From: Pseudobutyrivibrio xylanivorans
GTDB lineage: Bacteria > Bacillota > Clostridia > Lachnospirales > Lachnospiraceae
NCBI RefSeq assembly: GCF_008935055.1
Contig: NZ_CP043028.1
Location: 2,014,501-2,078,500 of the forward strand
Length of the DNA stretch: 64,000 bases
Direction of reading: 5' to 3'
Shown: piece after piece, positions 19,401 to 27,020 of the stretch
How positions within the stretch are numbered: position 1 is the first letter of the stretch
How the letters are laid out: the number at the start of each line of letters is the position of its first letter
The notes under the pieces: model-generated
Database searches by the model: none
Told to the model about the DNA's origin: nothing
Seen by the model: only the letters and a program-made list of their open reading frames with translations
Program-made: the position numbers and the translations under genes

Positions 19401-19997
19401 AATGCTGTCCACCTCATCACCCCAAAGCTCTATTCGAACTGGTAATTCAGCTGTCAGTGGATATACATCTATAATGCCGCCTCGCACTGCAAACTCACCC
19501 GGATGCTCGCAAGTTCCCACATTTTCATAGCCCATTGCCACAAGCTTCCTGCGCAGAGCTTCTAGCTCCACCGTATCAGTATCTGAAACGGCAACCACAC
19601 CTTCCTCAAAATATGAAAGTGCTGGAAGCTTATTCATCAGCGCATCTATGGTTGTGATAACTGTGCAGGCACTGTTGCTGATAACTGCCTCAATTGCCTG
19701 CATTCGCTCACGAGTCAAAGCATTTCCTCTTATATCAGACTGATAAAACAGGAAATCCTTTGCAGGGAAATACACAACATCATTGTCAAAGAAACGGTAC
19801 TCTTCGTATAGCTCTCGTGCCTTAAGCTCATCACTTGTGACAATCAGTTTATATTTCACATCATGACCAATACCATAAATAAGGTGCGCCTTATCAGCGC
19901 ACCCTGTAATATCATATATCTTTCCATATTTAAGTAGAGCCTCTCTAAGAGACTCTACTGCTGTAAGTGATTCAAATGGCTCTAAAAATGCTTTCAT
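16473..19997 (-). CDS. mfd: Transcription-repair coupling factor
   Basis: The 1,174-residue length is standard for Mfd, the ATP-driven translocase that displaces stalled RNA polymerase and recruits UvrA. In order it shows a UvrB-like N-terminal region (with GGIIDVYPLTAELPVRIELWGDEV split across 170-195), the RNA-polymerase-interaction domain (VGDYVVHENYGLGVYKG), and the RecG-like motor with Walker A CGDVGFGKTEVAMRA. Motif II is IIDEEQRFGV, then LSATPIPRTL and QLRGRVGRS, then the C-terminal UvrA-binding domain. It sits between the SulP and foldase genes with short gaps, so it may be read through from upstream. Confidence 0.96.
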   Translation of the reverse strand: MKAFLEPFESLTAVESLREALLKYGKIYDITGCADKAHLIYGIGHDVKYKLIVTSDELKARELYEEYRFFDNDVVYFPAKDFLFYQSDIRGNALTRERMQAIEAVISNSACTVITTIDALMNKLPALSYFEEGVVAVSDTDTVELEALRRKLVAMGYENVGTCEHPGEFAVRGGIIDVYPLTAELPVRIELWGDEVDSIRSYDPTNQKSIENINSVLIFPAVELILSAEEIDAGLAKIEKERDLRYEAYRKEMKTEEAYHLKTYADRVIEETREWGLSQELETNLTYFCDKLGSFADFMPKGTYVFIDEVQKVINKAEVTETEFADAMTRRVEAGYMLKGQMEMLYGVAEVFGKLERFPITLMSVLDAKNKLLKSADHFSIAVQGVNAYNGSFELLTKELLQYKKRKYKVLLVTSSATKGQRLAEDLLDEGLNAYFTTDLDHRINPGETMICQGNIKRGFDYPDSAFVMLSDGDIFGHVRKKKKRVKKYEGESISSFSDLHVGDYVVHENYGLGVYKGTEQMELDRVIRDYIKIEYAKGSNLYVLTSQLDQIQKYSGPDGKKPKLNSLGAGTQEWARTKQKVQSAVGVVAKELVDLYALRQNTDGFVYGPDTIWQKEFEESFPYEETEGQLSAIDAVKSDMQSTKIMDRLICGDVGFGKTEVAMRAAFKAVQEGKQVAYLVPTTILAQQHYNNFVQRMGGYPVNIGLLCRFRSAAEQKKTIQDLKNGMCDIVIGTHRLLSKDVEFKDLGLLIIDEEQRFGVNHKERIKQMKKTVDVLSLSATPIPRTLHMSLVGIRDMSVLDEAPMERTPIQTFVFEYNSEMVREAIVREMARDGQVYYVFNRVRGIQDMAAEIEKLVPKSTVGYIHGQMTEAKVEDVMMQFINHEIDVLVATTIIEIGLDISNVNTIIIHDSDNMGLSQLYQLRGRVGRSNRTAYAFLMYKQDKMLKEVAEKRLAAIKEFTDLGSGFKIAMRDLEIRGAGNLLGVEQHGNMTAVGYDLYCKMLNEAVKKEKGEIKEDTFNTSVDINIEAYLPDTYVSNEEQRIDIYKRIAAIDSEEARDDMLDELVDRFGEPKRCVQNLLWVAMLRVKAHDAYVSAIEQKGDIIRIVMFEKAKIDVAQIPALLERNNPHITFAADPKNPAFVFNTKANTRIKPNEVYEYLEDFLLDLKSLKVE

Positions 19998-20030
19998 AAA
20001 AATTGAACCTAACTTTAATTTCTTGGAATT

Positions 20031-21680
20031 TTATTTCAACCATGCGATTGCTTCTGCTCTTTCGATTGCAGCGTCAATGTTTGGCTGGAAGTTTTCTTCG
20101 CCTACGATTTTAATAAAGTCAGCCTTCTCCATCATGTGTCTAGGCTGCTCATTAACGTGCGAGAATACCACAGTAACACCCTTCTTCTGTGCACGCTCTA
20201 CTAAATCTCTAAGTGCACGAAGAGCTGTAACATCAATTGCAGGTACAGAACGCATTCTCATGATAAGTACTTTTGTATAATCCTTTACATCAATACTTTC
20301 TGCAAGAGCATCAGATACACCAAAGAAAAGCGGTCCTGTAATCTCGAATACTCGAATTTCCTTTGCAACAGGGCGAAGATCATCTACGAACTCCTCCTCG
20401 TCACTCTGGTATGTCCAACCACTGACATGTGTCTCTTCGCTCATTCTCTTGATGAAGAGGATACATGCAACAATCATACCCCACTCAATAGCTACAACAA
20501 GATCAAATACTACTGTGAGTACGAATGTAAGCACAAGTACGATTATATCAGACTTTGGCGCATACTTAACTAGTCTTACGAAAGGTCTCCACTGGCACAT
20601 GTTGTAAGCAACCTGGAAAAGAATAGCTGCAATACATGGCATTGGTATGAACTTAGCATAAGGCATAAGCACTACAAGAATAACAAGTAATGTAATTGAA
20701 TGAACCATGCCTGCGATTGGTGTACGACCACCATTCTTAATATTTGCAGCTGTTCTTGCGATAGCTCCAGTTGCTGGAATACCGCCGAAAAGAACAGAAC
20801 CGATATTTCCGATACCCTGACCAATAAGCTCCTGATTACTTCTGTGCTTGCTGTTTACCATACCATCAGCAACTACGGCTGAAAGCAACGACTCAATAGC
20901 AGCCAAAATTGCGATTGTAAATGCATTTGGCATTTCATTTCTAATCACCTTAAGTGAAAAATGAGGAACCGAAATACTTGGCAAACCTGCCTTCAAATCT
21001 GGGTAAAGAGTTCCGATTGTGTTTACATTAAGCTTAAGTCCCTGAACCATAAGAATTCCAACAAAAACTGCAATAATAGAAGCAGGAACCTTTGAGAAAA
21101 ACTTAGGCCAAATAATAAGTACTGCAAGACAAACCACACCAACAAGTACTGCTTGCCAGTTGATTGTATCGATATTTACAAAGAAAAGCTTTAGCTTATC
21201 CATTGTCTCAATTGGCTTCTCGCCGTGAAAGTCCATTCCAAAGAAATCCTTAAACTGTCCAATGAGAATTGTAACTGCGATACCGGCTGTAAATCCTGTT
21301 GTAATAGTGTAAGGGATGAACTTGATAAGTGCACCAGCCTTAACGAGTCCTAAAATAATAAGGATAATACCAGCCATAATAGTTGCGATAATAAGTCCAT
21401 CCATGCCGTCTTTTGCAATGATTCCGGCAACGATTGTAGCAAATGCCGCTGTTGGTCCGGCAATCTGAACTGTACTACCACCAAAGAATGAAATCAGAAA
21501 TCCAGCAACGATTGCTGTGTAAAGTCCTGGCTCTGGGCCTACGCCTGATGCCAAAGCCAAGGCAATAGAAAGTGGCAATGCAATGATTGCCACAATAATT
21601 CCTGAAACCACATCTTTTACAAACTGTTCTTTACTGTATTTTTTCATACAGGAGAACAGCATAGGTTTAAATTGTTCCAT
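20031..21680 (-). CDS. SulP family anion transporter with STAS domain
   Basis: This 549-residue protein has about 12-14 membrane helices starting with the SulP opening block (DVVSGIIVAIIALPLSIALA, GPEPGLYTAIVAGF), and IAGPTAAF further on. A C-terminal cytoplasmic STAS domain (about 440-545) has VLIMRMRSVPAIDVTALRAL. Family members carry sulfate, bicarbonate or organic acids; which one here is not visible. It begins 6 bp after the PilT-like ATPase gene and appears to be the last or near-last member of the pilus-like operon. That is an unusual partner. Confidence 0.9.
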   Translation of the reverse strand: MEQFKPMLFSCMKKYSKEQFVKDVVSGIIVAIIALPLSIALALASGVGPEPGLYTAIVAGFLISFFGGSTVQIAGPTAAFATIVAGIIAKDGMDGLIIATIMAGIILIILGLVKAGALIKFIPYTITTGFTAGIAVTILIGQFKDFFGMDFHGEKPIETMDKLKLFFVNIDTINWQAVLVGVVCLAVLIIWPKFFSKVPASIIAVFVGILMVQGLKLNVNTIGTLYPDLKAGLPSISVPHFSLKVIRNEMPNAFTIAILAAIESLLSAVVADGMVNSKHRSNQELIGQGIGNIGSVLFGGIPATGAIARTAANIKNGGRTPIAGMVHSITLLVILVVLMPYAKFIPMPCIAAILFQVAYNMCQWRPFVRLVKYAPKSDIIVLVLTFVLTVVFDLVVAIEWGMIVACILFIKRMSEETHVSGWTYQSDEEEFVDDLRPVAKEIRVFEITGPLFFGVSDALAESIDVKDYTKVLIMRMRSVPAIDVTALRALRDLVERAQKKGVTVVFSHVNEQPRHMMEKADFIKIVGEENFQPNIDAAIERAEAIAWLK

Positions 21681-21686
21681 TTTAGT

Positions 21687-22799
21687 CTACACTCCTAATC
21701 TTCTTCCTAACATCTCTGCATTAACTGCATATTCCAATGCAGTGTCCTTGGTAATTTTACCCGATTGTACCAATTTGTAAAGACTAGAATCCATAGAAAC
21801 CATATCTTCTGTGTCACTTGAGTAGATTACGCCCTCAATTTGTGGCACTTTGTTTTCTCTAATCATATTTCTGATAGCAGGTGTGACCGTCATCACCTCA
21901 AATGCTGGCACCAAAGTACCATCGATTGCAGGAACAAGCTGCTGTGAAACTACAGCCTTTATTACCATAGAAAGCTGCAGCGCAATCTGATGCTGCTGCT
22001 CTGATGGGAACACATCGATAATACGGTCGATTGTATTGGCCGCACCAATAGTATGAAGTGTTGATAAAATAAGATGTCCTGTCTCTGCTGCTGTCATAGC
22101 AACCGAAATTGTCTCCGCATCACGCATTTCTCCCAAAAGAATTACATCAGGGCTTTGACGAAGCGATGCACGAAGGGCAGTTACATAATTTTCTGTATCC
22201 AAATGAATTTCACGCTGTGACACAATTGATTTGCTGTGCCTATGAAGATACTCCACAGGATCCTCAAGCGTAATAATATGTTTGTTATAATTCTTATTAA
22301 TTTTATCTACTACGCAGGACAAAGTAGTAGACTTTCCACTTCCAGCAGGTCCTGTAACAAGCACCAGACCCTTTGATTCCCCTGCCAAATTGATAACAGA
22401 CTCAGGTATGCCAAGCTGCCTGTAATCTGGAAGAGAAAATGTAATAATACGTACAACTGCTGCATAAGTACCTCTTTGTTTAAAGGCATTTACTCTGAAG
22501 CGGGATACATCTTTTATTGCAAAGGAGAAATCATCATCACCGCTCTCATGGTAATGCTCAATATTACGATGAGCCAACTCATATATCTGCTTTACCAGTT
22601 CCTCAGCTTTTGCTGGCATAACAGGGCCATCGTCAGGCTCCGATCTTTCACCTTCACCATAAGTAGCCTCCAACTCAGATCTGGTCATAACCAAATCATT
22701 TACGCGGAAAGAGACCTCACGACCTGTGATAATAAACACATCTGAAGCCTTATATTTCTTAACTGCATCTGTCAAATAACTTACGATGTCTGTAGCCAT
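21687..22799 (-). CDS. PilT-like hexameric ATPase of a pilus-like system
   Basis: The protein is 370 residues from the ATG at 22799, with GGAGG just upstream; a TTG at 22820 is also in frame. The N-terminal domain covers about 1-120. The RecA-like core has Walker A GPAGSGKSTTL, ITLEDPVEYLH, RQSPDVILLGEMRDAET (Walker B and Asp box) and ETGHLILSTLHT (His box). The C-terminus has PAIRNMIRENKVPQIEG, close to the AIRNLIRE motif specific for PilT retraction ATPases. Upstream genes encode a PilC-like protein and four small single-span proteins. No PilB assembly ATPase is visible here, so this motor may act alone or in the opposite sense. Confidence 0.9.
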   Translation of the reverse strand: MATDIVSYLTDAVKKYKASDVFIITGREVSFRVNDLVMTRSELEATYGEGERSEPDDGPVMPAKAEELVKQIYELAHRNIEHYHESGDDDFSFAIKDVSRFRVNAFKQRGTYAAVVRIITFSLPDYRQLGIPESVINLAGESKGLVLVTGPAGSGKSTTLSCVVDKINKNYNKHIITLEDPVEYLHRHSKSIVSQREIHLDTENYVTALRASLRQSPDVILLGEMRDAETISVAMTAAETGHLILSTLHTIGAANTIDRIIDVFPSEQQHQIALQLSMVIKAVVSQQLVPAIDGTLVPAFEVMTVTPAIRNMIRENKVPQIEGVIYSSDTEDMVSMDSSLYKLVQSGKITKDTALEYAVNAEMLGRRLGV

Positions 22800-22845
22800 A
22801 ACTCCTCCTTTTTCAGTCAACTCTCAATCTGAAACTCCCCTATGT

Positions 22846-23232
22846 CTAATCATCTAAAGTAATAACAGGCTGTGTACTTTCTGCCTCCCAATTGCTTATA
22901 TTTTCAACCTTCCAACAGACAATTTCTCTATCCTTCACTTTCACATTTAAAATCTGATTTTCATTGACATCTACAGTGAATTCCTGATCCTTCCAATCTG
23001 ATTCTGCAATAATCTCATAAGCCTGATTTGATGCTACATAATACTCGCTGGTATGGTCAGCAAGCTTAGAGCTTAGACTGAAATTGTTGTGGCTGGAAGA
23101 TACAGATAATGCCGCAATGACAGCAAAAGCAAGCCCTATCAGGATTACAACCATAAGGGACGTTCCAATATTTACAATTGTTCTCGACTCACGCTTAGGT
23201 CGATTCATGCTTTCTTCGTTAATTGCTACCAT
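22846..23232 (-). CDS. Small single-span protein of the pilus-like operon (128 aa)
   Basis: This protein has a 25-residue basic N-terminus and one hydrophobic helix (IGTSLMVVILIGLAFAVIAA). A soluble beta-rich domain of about 80 residues follows (DQEFTVDVNENQILNVKVKD). This is the layout of minor pilins or pseudopilins, but there is no G-[FM]-xxx-E prepilin peptidase site. I do not recognise a named family. It lies between another pilin-like gene (9 bp gap) and pilT-like, so it is probably part of the same apparatus. Confidence 0.7.
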   Translation of the reverse strand: MVAINEESMNRPKRESRTIVNIGTSLMVVILIGLAFAVIAALSVSSSHNNFSLSSKLADHTSEYYVASNQAYEIIAESDWKDQEFTVDVNENQILNVKVKDREIVCWKVENISNWEAESTQPVITLDD

Positions 23233-23241
23233 CTGTCACTC

Positions 23242-23622
23242 CTAGTGCAACGCCTTTTCCACCACAAGAGAATATATTTCCTCATCTTCCATTGTGGATA
23301 CAACCACTCTCATAGACTGGCAATCGCCTTTCTTTTCAGGTTCCGTCACCACAGCAGTGGCCTTATAAACTCCATTTTCTGTAACCTGCTCCCAGTCCTC
23401 GTCATAATAGTCTGTAAAGCCTTCAAAATAGCTTGATACAGTATATTCCTCTGCTGCGTTTGTTGCTATATTTACCGCCTGTGTCAGTTCCTTTGCATCC
23501 TTGCTTCTGGCATACGCCGTTGCAAAACACTGCACACACACCGCAGAAACCAATATAAAGAACAGAATCGAAAACATAAGCTCGGTCATGAATATACGTG
23601 ACCCATTGTTTCTCTGTTTCAT
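23242..23622 (-). CDS. Prepilin-like membrane protein (126 aa)
   Basis: A short basic N-terminus with GSRIFMTELMFSILFFILVS gives a single hydrophobic helix containing a Glu near its start. A coiled segment with QAVNIATNAAEEY and a C-terminal beta domain (GDCQSMRVVVSTMEDEEIYS) follow. This resembles a type IV minor pilin, although the glycine-to-Glu spacing is not the canonical processing site. It overlaps the upstream gene by 4 bp, indicating translational coupling. Confidence 0.7.
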   Translation of the reverse strand: MKQRNNGSRIFMTELMFSILFFILVSAVCVQCFATAYARSKDAKELTQAVNIATNAAEEYTVSSYFEGFTDYYDEDWEQVTENGVYKATAVVTEPEKKGDCQSMRVVVSTMEDEEIYSLVVEKALH

Positions 23623-24146
23623 AGGCCACCTCCTGACTTCACACCAATCAGCACATGCTCGCTGTTTCCTGAGGAATCCTCAACGTTAATTCTGATTAGT
23701 TGATTGTTCTCGCAACTAATTTCCATTTCACTGATTTCCATTATCTTATTTCCAAAATCTGCGGTAACACTGGCGCCTTCCTTCACCGTCAGTTCCATCA
23801 GATAGCCCTCATACCAATAGATATAAAGAGCTGTGTCGTTCTCCTCCGAAAGCTTTATAGCATCGCATCCATCCAGCACAGTAAGGCCAACAGCTGAAGC
23901 TGAGTCATGCTGTCTTACCTTCTCTCGCACGTATGCTATAGCCGTTCTGGCATTTGCATTTTCTTCATTTGCGTGTACCACCGATTTATAGGAATTTACA
24001 GCCATCAAAAGAACACTCACAGCTGAAAATGTGAATATCAAGAACAATACCATTAGAAACATGATATCAATATTATGTTTTCTAACTCGCCCCTTGTTTA
24101 TACTCACTCTTACATCCCCCGAAGCCACTGGCTCCTTACAATCCAA
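23619..24146 (-). CDS. DUF4860-like minor pseudopilin candidate (175 aa)
   Basis: About 28 polar, basic residues precede one hydrophobic helix (DIMFLMVLFLIFTFSAVSVL). A helical stalk and a beta-strand domain follow, with DGCDAIKLSEENDTALYIYW and a C-terminal VLIGVKSGGGL. The pattern matches what I recall of DUF4860 proteins found beside pilus genes in Firmicutes. A database search would be needed to confirm the family. It overlaps the downstream pilin-like gene by 4 bp. Confidence 0.65.
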   Translation of the reverse strand: MDCKEPVASGDVRVSINKGRVRKHNIDIMFLMVLFLIFTFSAVSVLLMAVNSYKSVVHANEENANARTAIAYVREKVRQHDSASAVGLTVLDGCDAIKLSEENDTALYIYWYEGYLMELTVKEGASVTADFGNKIMEISEMEISCENNQLIRINVEDSSGNSEHVLIGVKSGGGL

Positions 24147-24166
24147 CTCCTAAAAGTCACACCTAA

Positions 24167-24517
24167 TTATTTCAGCCTGATAATCGTTACATCCGGCTTC
24201 ATATTCGAGCCATAAATCACATAATCCACCCTGAAAAGCTCGTCATCATAGATAATTCCATAATTCTTTTTAAGGTATTCAAAGCTTTCAGGATATCTGC
24301 CCTCTGTTACATAACACTGGACAATAGCTCTGTCCACAGCTTCCCTCAGGTTATCGCTCTGCTCATTTACAGTTCCTGAGGTAGTCTTTGAAACAGCAAG
24401 CAAAAACAATATAAATACGATTGTAAACAGTCCCACTGATATTAACGTTGTGGAACCAACCGTTTTTTTTCTAATCTCATGGATGCCATCCAGACTTCCA
24501 AATCGAGTTTTCGCCAT
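24167..24517 (-). CDS. GspG-like pseudopilin candidate (116 aa)
   Basis: A basic N-terminus and one hydrophobic helix (ISVGLFTIVFILFLLAVS) are followed by LREAVDRAIVQCYVTEGRYP and SFEYLKKNYGI. That soluble stretch matches the AIxxYYxxxGxYPxSLxxL pattern of major pseudopilins. The Glu5 and Gly-1 processing residues of true prepilins are missing. It begins 1 bp after the PilC-like gene and is the best candidate for the fibre subunit of the system. Confidence 0.7.
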   Translation of the reverse strand: MAKTRFGSLDGIHEIRKKTVGSTTLISVGLFTIVFILFLLAVSKTTSGTVNEQSDNLREAVDRAIVQCYVTEGRYPESFEYLKKNYGIIYDDELFRVDYVIYGSNMKPDVTIIRLK

Positions 24518-24518
24518 A

Positions 24519-25571
24519 CTAAATCATCCCCGACATAATGTTTAACAACGGTAACATAACTGAAAGAAGGATAATTCCAACAACAACCGACAGAATAATT
24601 ACAAGTGTTGGCTCCACAATAGCAATAAGGTCGTTAATCTCTTCATCGGCCTCCTCCTGATAGGTTGTTGCCACCTTCTCCAGTACGTTTTCCATATTAC
24701 CGGTTTTTGCTCCAAGAATAGCCATCTTTCCATACAAACCACCAAAGATTCCTGACATAGAAAATGCCTTTCCTATATCCATCGTCTCTGCGAAGGAATC
24801 CTTACATTTCTCCACCTTCTGCTCAAACTCTGGCGCTTCAACTATTCGTCCACTTACATCAAGGGACTGCATTACATCCATACCACTTGAAAGAGTCATT
24901 GCCATTGCAGATGCAAAACGACTTGTAGCAATCTTTGAATGAATAGACTTAAACCTTGGGCTCTTGTATAAGAGCACATTTCTGTGGTTCTTGCCCCATG
25001 TACTTTTGTTTAAAATAATGAGATAAATAACAAGTGCAAAAAGTATAATAAGCAAAATCACACCGTTTGACTTCATGAATTTGCCCACTGAAAGAAATCC
25101 AGCAGAAAGGCCGTCCATCGTGCCTCCAAGCTGTTTAAAGACCCTGTCGAAAACAGGCATAATTTCGGTAACCAATACGATGATAATTACAAACATCATT
25201 GCAACCATCATCAAAGGATATGTTACCGCACTTCGAATTGCGTTGCTAATGGCCATTTCTCTTGAATAATGAGCCGCAAGATTAGTAAGAACAGCATCCA
25301 TTTTACCGGTCTGCTCACCCATTTTTGCCATTTCAACAAAATAATCAGGAAATACTCCTGCTGTGTCTATTGCTTTTGAAAGAGAACCAGTTTCTCCAAC
25401 AACCCTTTCCATCTCTGTGAGAAGCTCTTTTTCCTCGCCACCCTCAGATTCATCTATCATCATGGTAAGGCCCTGAATCGCAGAAACACCACTGGTAATC
25501 ATCATTCCCATTTCGTCAGAAAAAGCATATAGCTCTTCTGCCGTAAGTTTTTTTCTAGATTTATCGCTCAT
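24519..25571 (-). CDS. PilC/GspF-type inner-membrane platform protein
   Basis: This 350-residue protein carries two T2SS_F repeats. The first (about 15-140) ends in membrane helix MMVAMMFVIIIVLVTEIMPV. The second (about 220-345) follows a central helix (VILLIILFALVIYLIIL) and ends in VEPTLVIILSVVVGIILLSV. The motifs YPLMM and VEPTLVI are family hallmarks. The protein anchors the pilus base and contacts the cytoplasmic ATPase, here presumably the PilT-like protein encoded four genes downstream. Confidence 0.88.
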   Translation of the reverse strand: MSDKSRKKLTAEELYAFSDEMGMMITSGVSAIQGLTMMIDESEGGEEKELLTEMERVVGETGSLSKAIDTAGVFPDYFVEMAKMGEQTGKMDAVLTNLAAHYSREMAISNAIRSAVTYPLMMVAMMFVIIIVLVTEIMPVFDRVFKQLGGTMDGLSAGFLSVGKFMKSNGVILLIILFALVIYLIILNKSTWGKNHRNVLLYKSPRFKSIHSKIATSRFASAMAMTLSSGMDVMQSLDVSGRIVEAPEFEQKVEKCKDSFAETMDIGKAFSMSGIFGGLYGKMAILGAKTGNMENVLEKVATTYQEEADEEINDLIAIVEPTLVIILSVVVGIILLSVMLPLLNIMSGMI

Positions 25572-25595
25572 AGTTCCACCTTTTTTAGTACATAA

Positions 25596-26576
25596 TCAGT
25601 ATTTATACTTCAATTGATAGTAACCTGCATCTTCACGATATTTCTTTATTATGCTGGTCTTAGCATAGGATCCTAGTGTCGGATCCATTAGCGTCCACTT
25701 TGAACCATCAAACTGAATCACATCATCAATCCAGCCCTGATCCTTGATGTACACAGAAATCCACGCATGATACTCCGTGCCTGCATAACCAATCTCAAGT
25801 CTGGTTGGTATGCCCTGGCTCCTAAGCATTGCGCCCATCAGTGATGCGTAATCAAAACAAATTCCCTTTCCTGTGGATAAGGTCTCATCCACAGTTGGAA
25901 TGTAGCCAGATTGCACCGTCTCCGCCTTGTCATAATCGTACTCAACATTCTCGATTATGTAGTGGTAAACATTTTGCACCACCTCAAGATCCGTAGTTGC
26001 ACTGCTCGCCAGCTCCTGCCCCTTTTTCACCGCATTAGAGCCTGAATTAAAATCCACATATGCATTCGGATAAAGGAACATACTATATTCATCTTTCAGG
26101 GTTACATTCACTGACTGAGTAAATGCTGCTGCATACTGGTCGTCGTGTAGGTTCTCGTAAACACCAATTTTGTAAGTGCCGCTTCCTTCCGATAGCGGAT
26201 AGACATCATAATTGCCATCTAGTGCCATCAGATAATTGTATGTATTCCCTGCTGGTGTCTCTATTAGCATTCTAACCTTAGCCGCAGAACCGGTATACTT
26301 TACCATTACGTAGCCGTCAGCTGCATTGCTGGAATCAATGGTGGCATCATCATTTCCATCCACCTTGGTTCCGCTGGCTTCCGGCTTCAGCACCTTTATA
26401 GAGTTATCGCGAGCACCGCCTCCACCTGACTCACTAGTGCTTGTACTTGCGCTAGTGGTAGTTTTAGCAGCACTGCTCTTCTCAAAGGCAACCTCTGTGT
26501 TATTAGAACTGGCTCCACAGGCCAAAAGGCTTATACTCAGAACAATCAGTGAAAGCAAATACTTGTATTTGTTCAC
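25596..26576 (-). CDS. Transglutaminase-like lipoprotein
   Basis: This 326-residue protein is exported: a signal peptide ends in the lipobox LLAC with Cys near 20. A Ser/Thr/Gly linker comes next. Residues ~80-165 form a beta domain (GTYKIGVYENL). Residues ~190-310 form a transglutaminase core with the catalytic triad Cys in GICFDYASLMGAMLRSQGIP, His in YHAWISV and Asp in LMDPT. Such proteins may be cysteine proteases or crosslinkers at the cell surface. It lies in the middle of the pilus-like operon and could process or anchor its subunits; that link is inference from position. Confidence 0.85.
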   Translation of the reverse strand: MNKYKYLLSLIVLSISLLACGASSNNTEVAFEKSSAAKTTTSASTSTSESGGGGARDNSIKVLKPEASGTKVDGNDDATIDSSNAADGYVMVKYTGSAAKVRMLIETPAGNTYNYLMALDGNYDVYPLSEGSGTYKIGVYENLHDDQYAAAFTQSVNVTLKDEYSMFLYPNAYVDFNSGSNAVKKGQELASSATTDLEVVQNVYHYIIENVEYDYDKAETVQSGYIPTVDETLSTGKGICFDYASLMGAMLRSQGIPTRLEIGYAGTEYHAWISVYIKDQGWIDDVIQFDGSKWTLMDPTLGSYAKTSIIKKYREDAGYYQLKYKY

Positions 26577-26597
26577 TTGCTTCCTCCACTGTCCCTT

Positions 26598-27020
26598 TTA
26601 TTTCAATAGATTTATAAGCTCTACCTCACTGTTGAATTTAGATTCAACGTCTTTCTTTTTATCATATAATAGTCCCTGCCAGGTGGCATTGTCGCGGCCT
26701 GTAACCATAAGCACAAAGCCTTCTTCCTCATCCTCAGGTATGAGACTTTCCGCATCCTGAAGCTGATTCTCAACATCTATATCCACTGTTTCAAAAGCTC
26801 TGGCAGTTTTCTTGAACTGTCTGTTTTTAGTCTTGAGTGCTGGGAAATTCAAGGCATCCATAATACTGTCTACTATGTAAAACAGCTGTGGAACATCATT
26901 GAATTCCTGAGGCTCCTTGGAAAAGCAGTTGTAAACTCTGCCCCTGAAGCCCTTCTTCACCTCGTCGATACATACCCCAACACAATTAGGGGTTCTTTTC
27001 ATTCTGTCTGAAACTGGCAT
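26598..27020 (-). CDS. Unknown soluble protein of the pilus-like operon (140 aa)
   Basis: No family is recognised. The protein has no signal peptide or membrane helix. The N-terminal half is basic with Cys13, Cys17 and Cys32. The middle is acidic (ESLIPEDEEEGF), and the C-terminus ends with TGRDNATWQGLLYDKKKDVE and FNSEVELINLL, where the ATWQG pattern is distinctive. Its start overlaps the stop of the SARP-type regulator by 1 bp, so the two are coupled and may act together, for example as a modulator. Confidence 0.6.
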   Translation of the reverse strand: MPVSDRMKRTPNCVGVCIDEVKKGFRGRVYNCFSKEPQEFNDVPQLFYIVDSIMDALNFPALKTKNRQFKKTARAFETVDIDVENQLQDAESLIPEDEEEGFVLMVTGRDNATWQGLLYDKKKDVESKFNSEVELINLLK

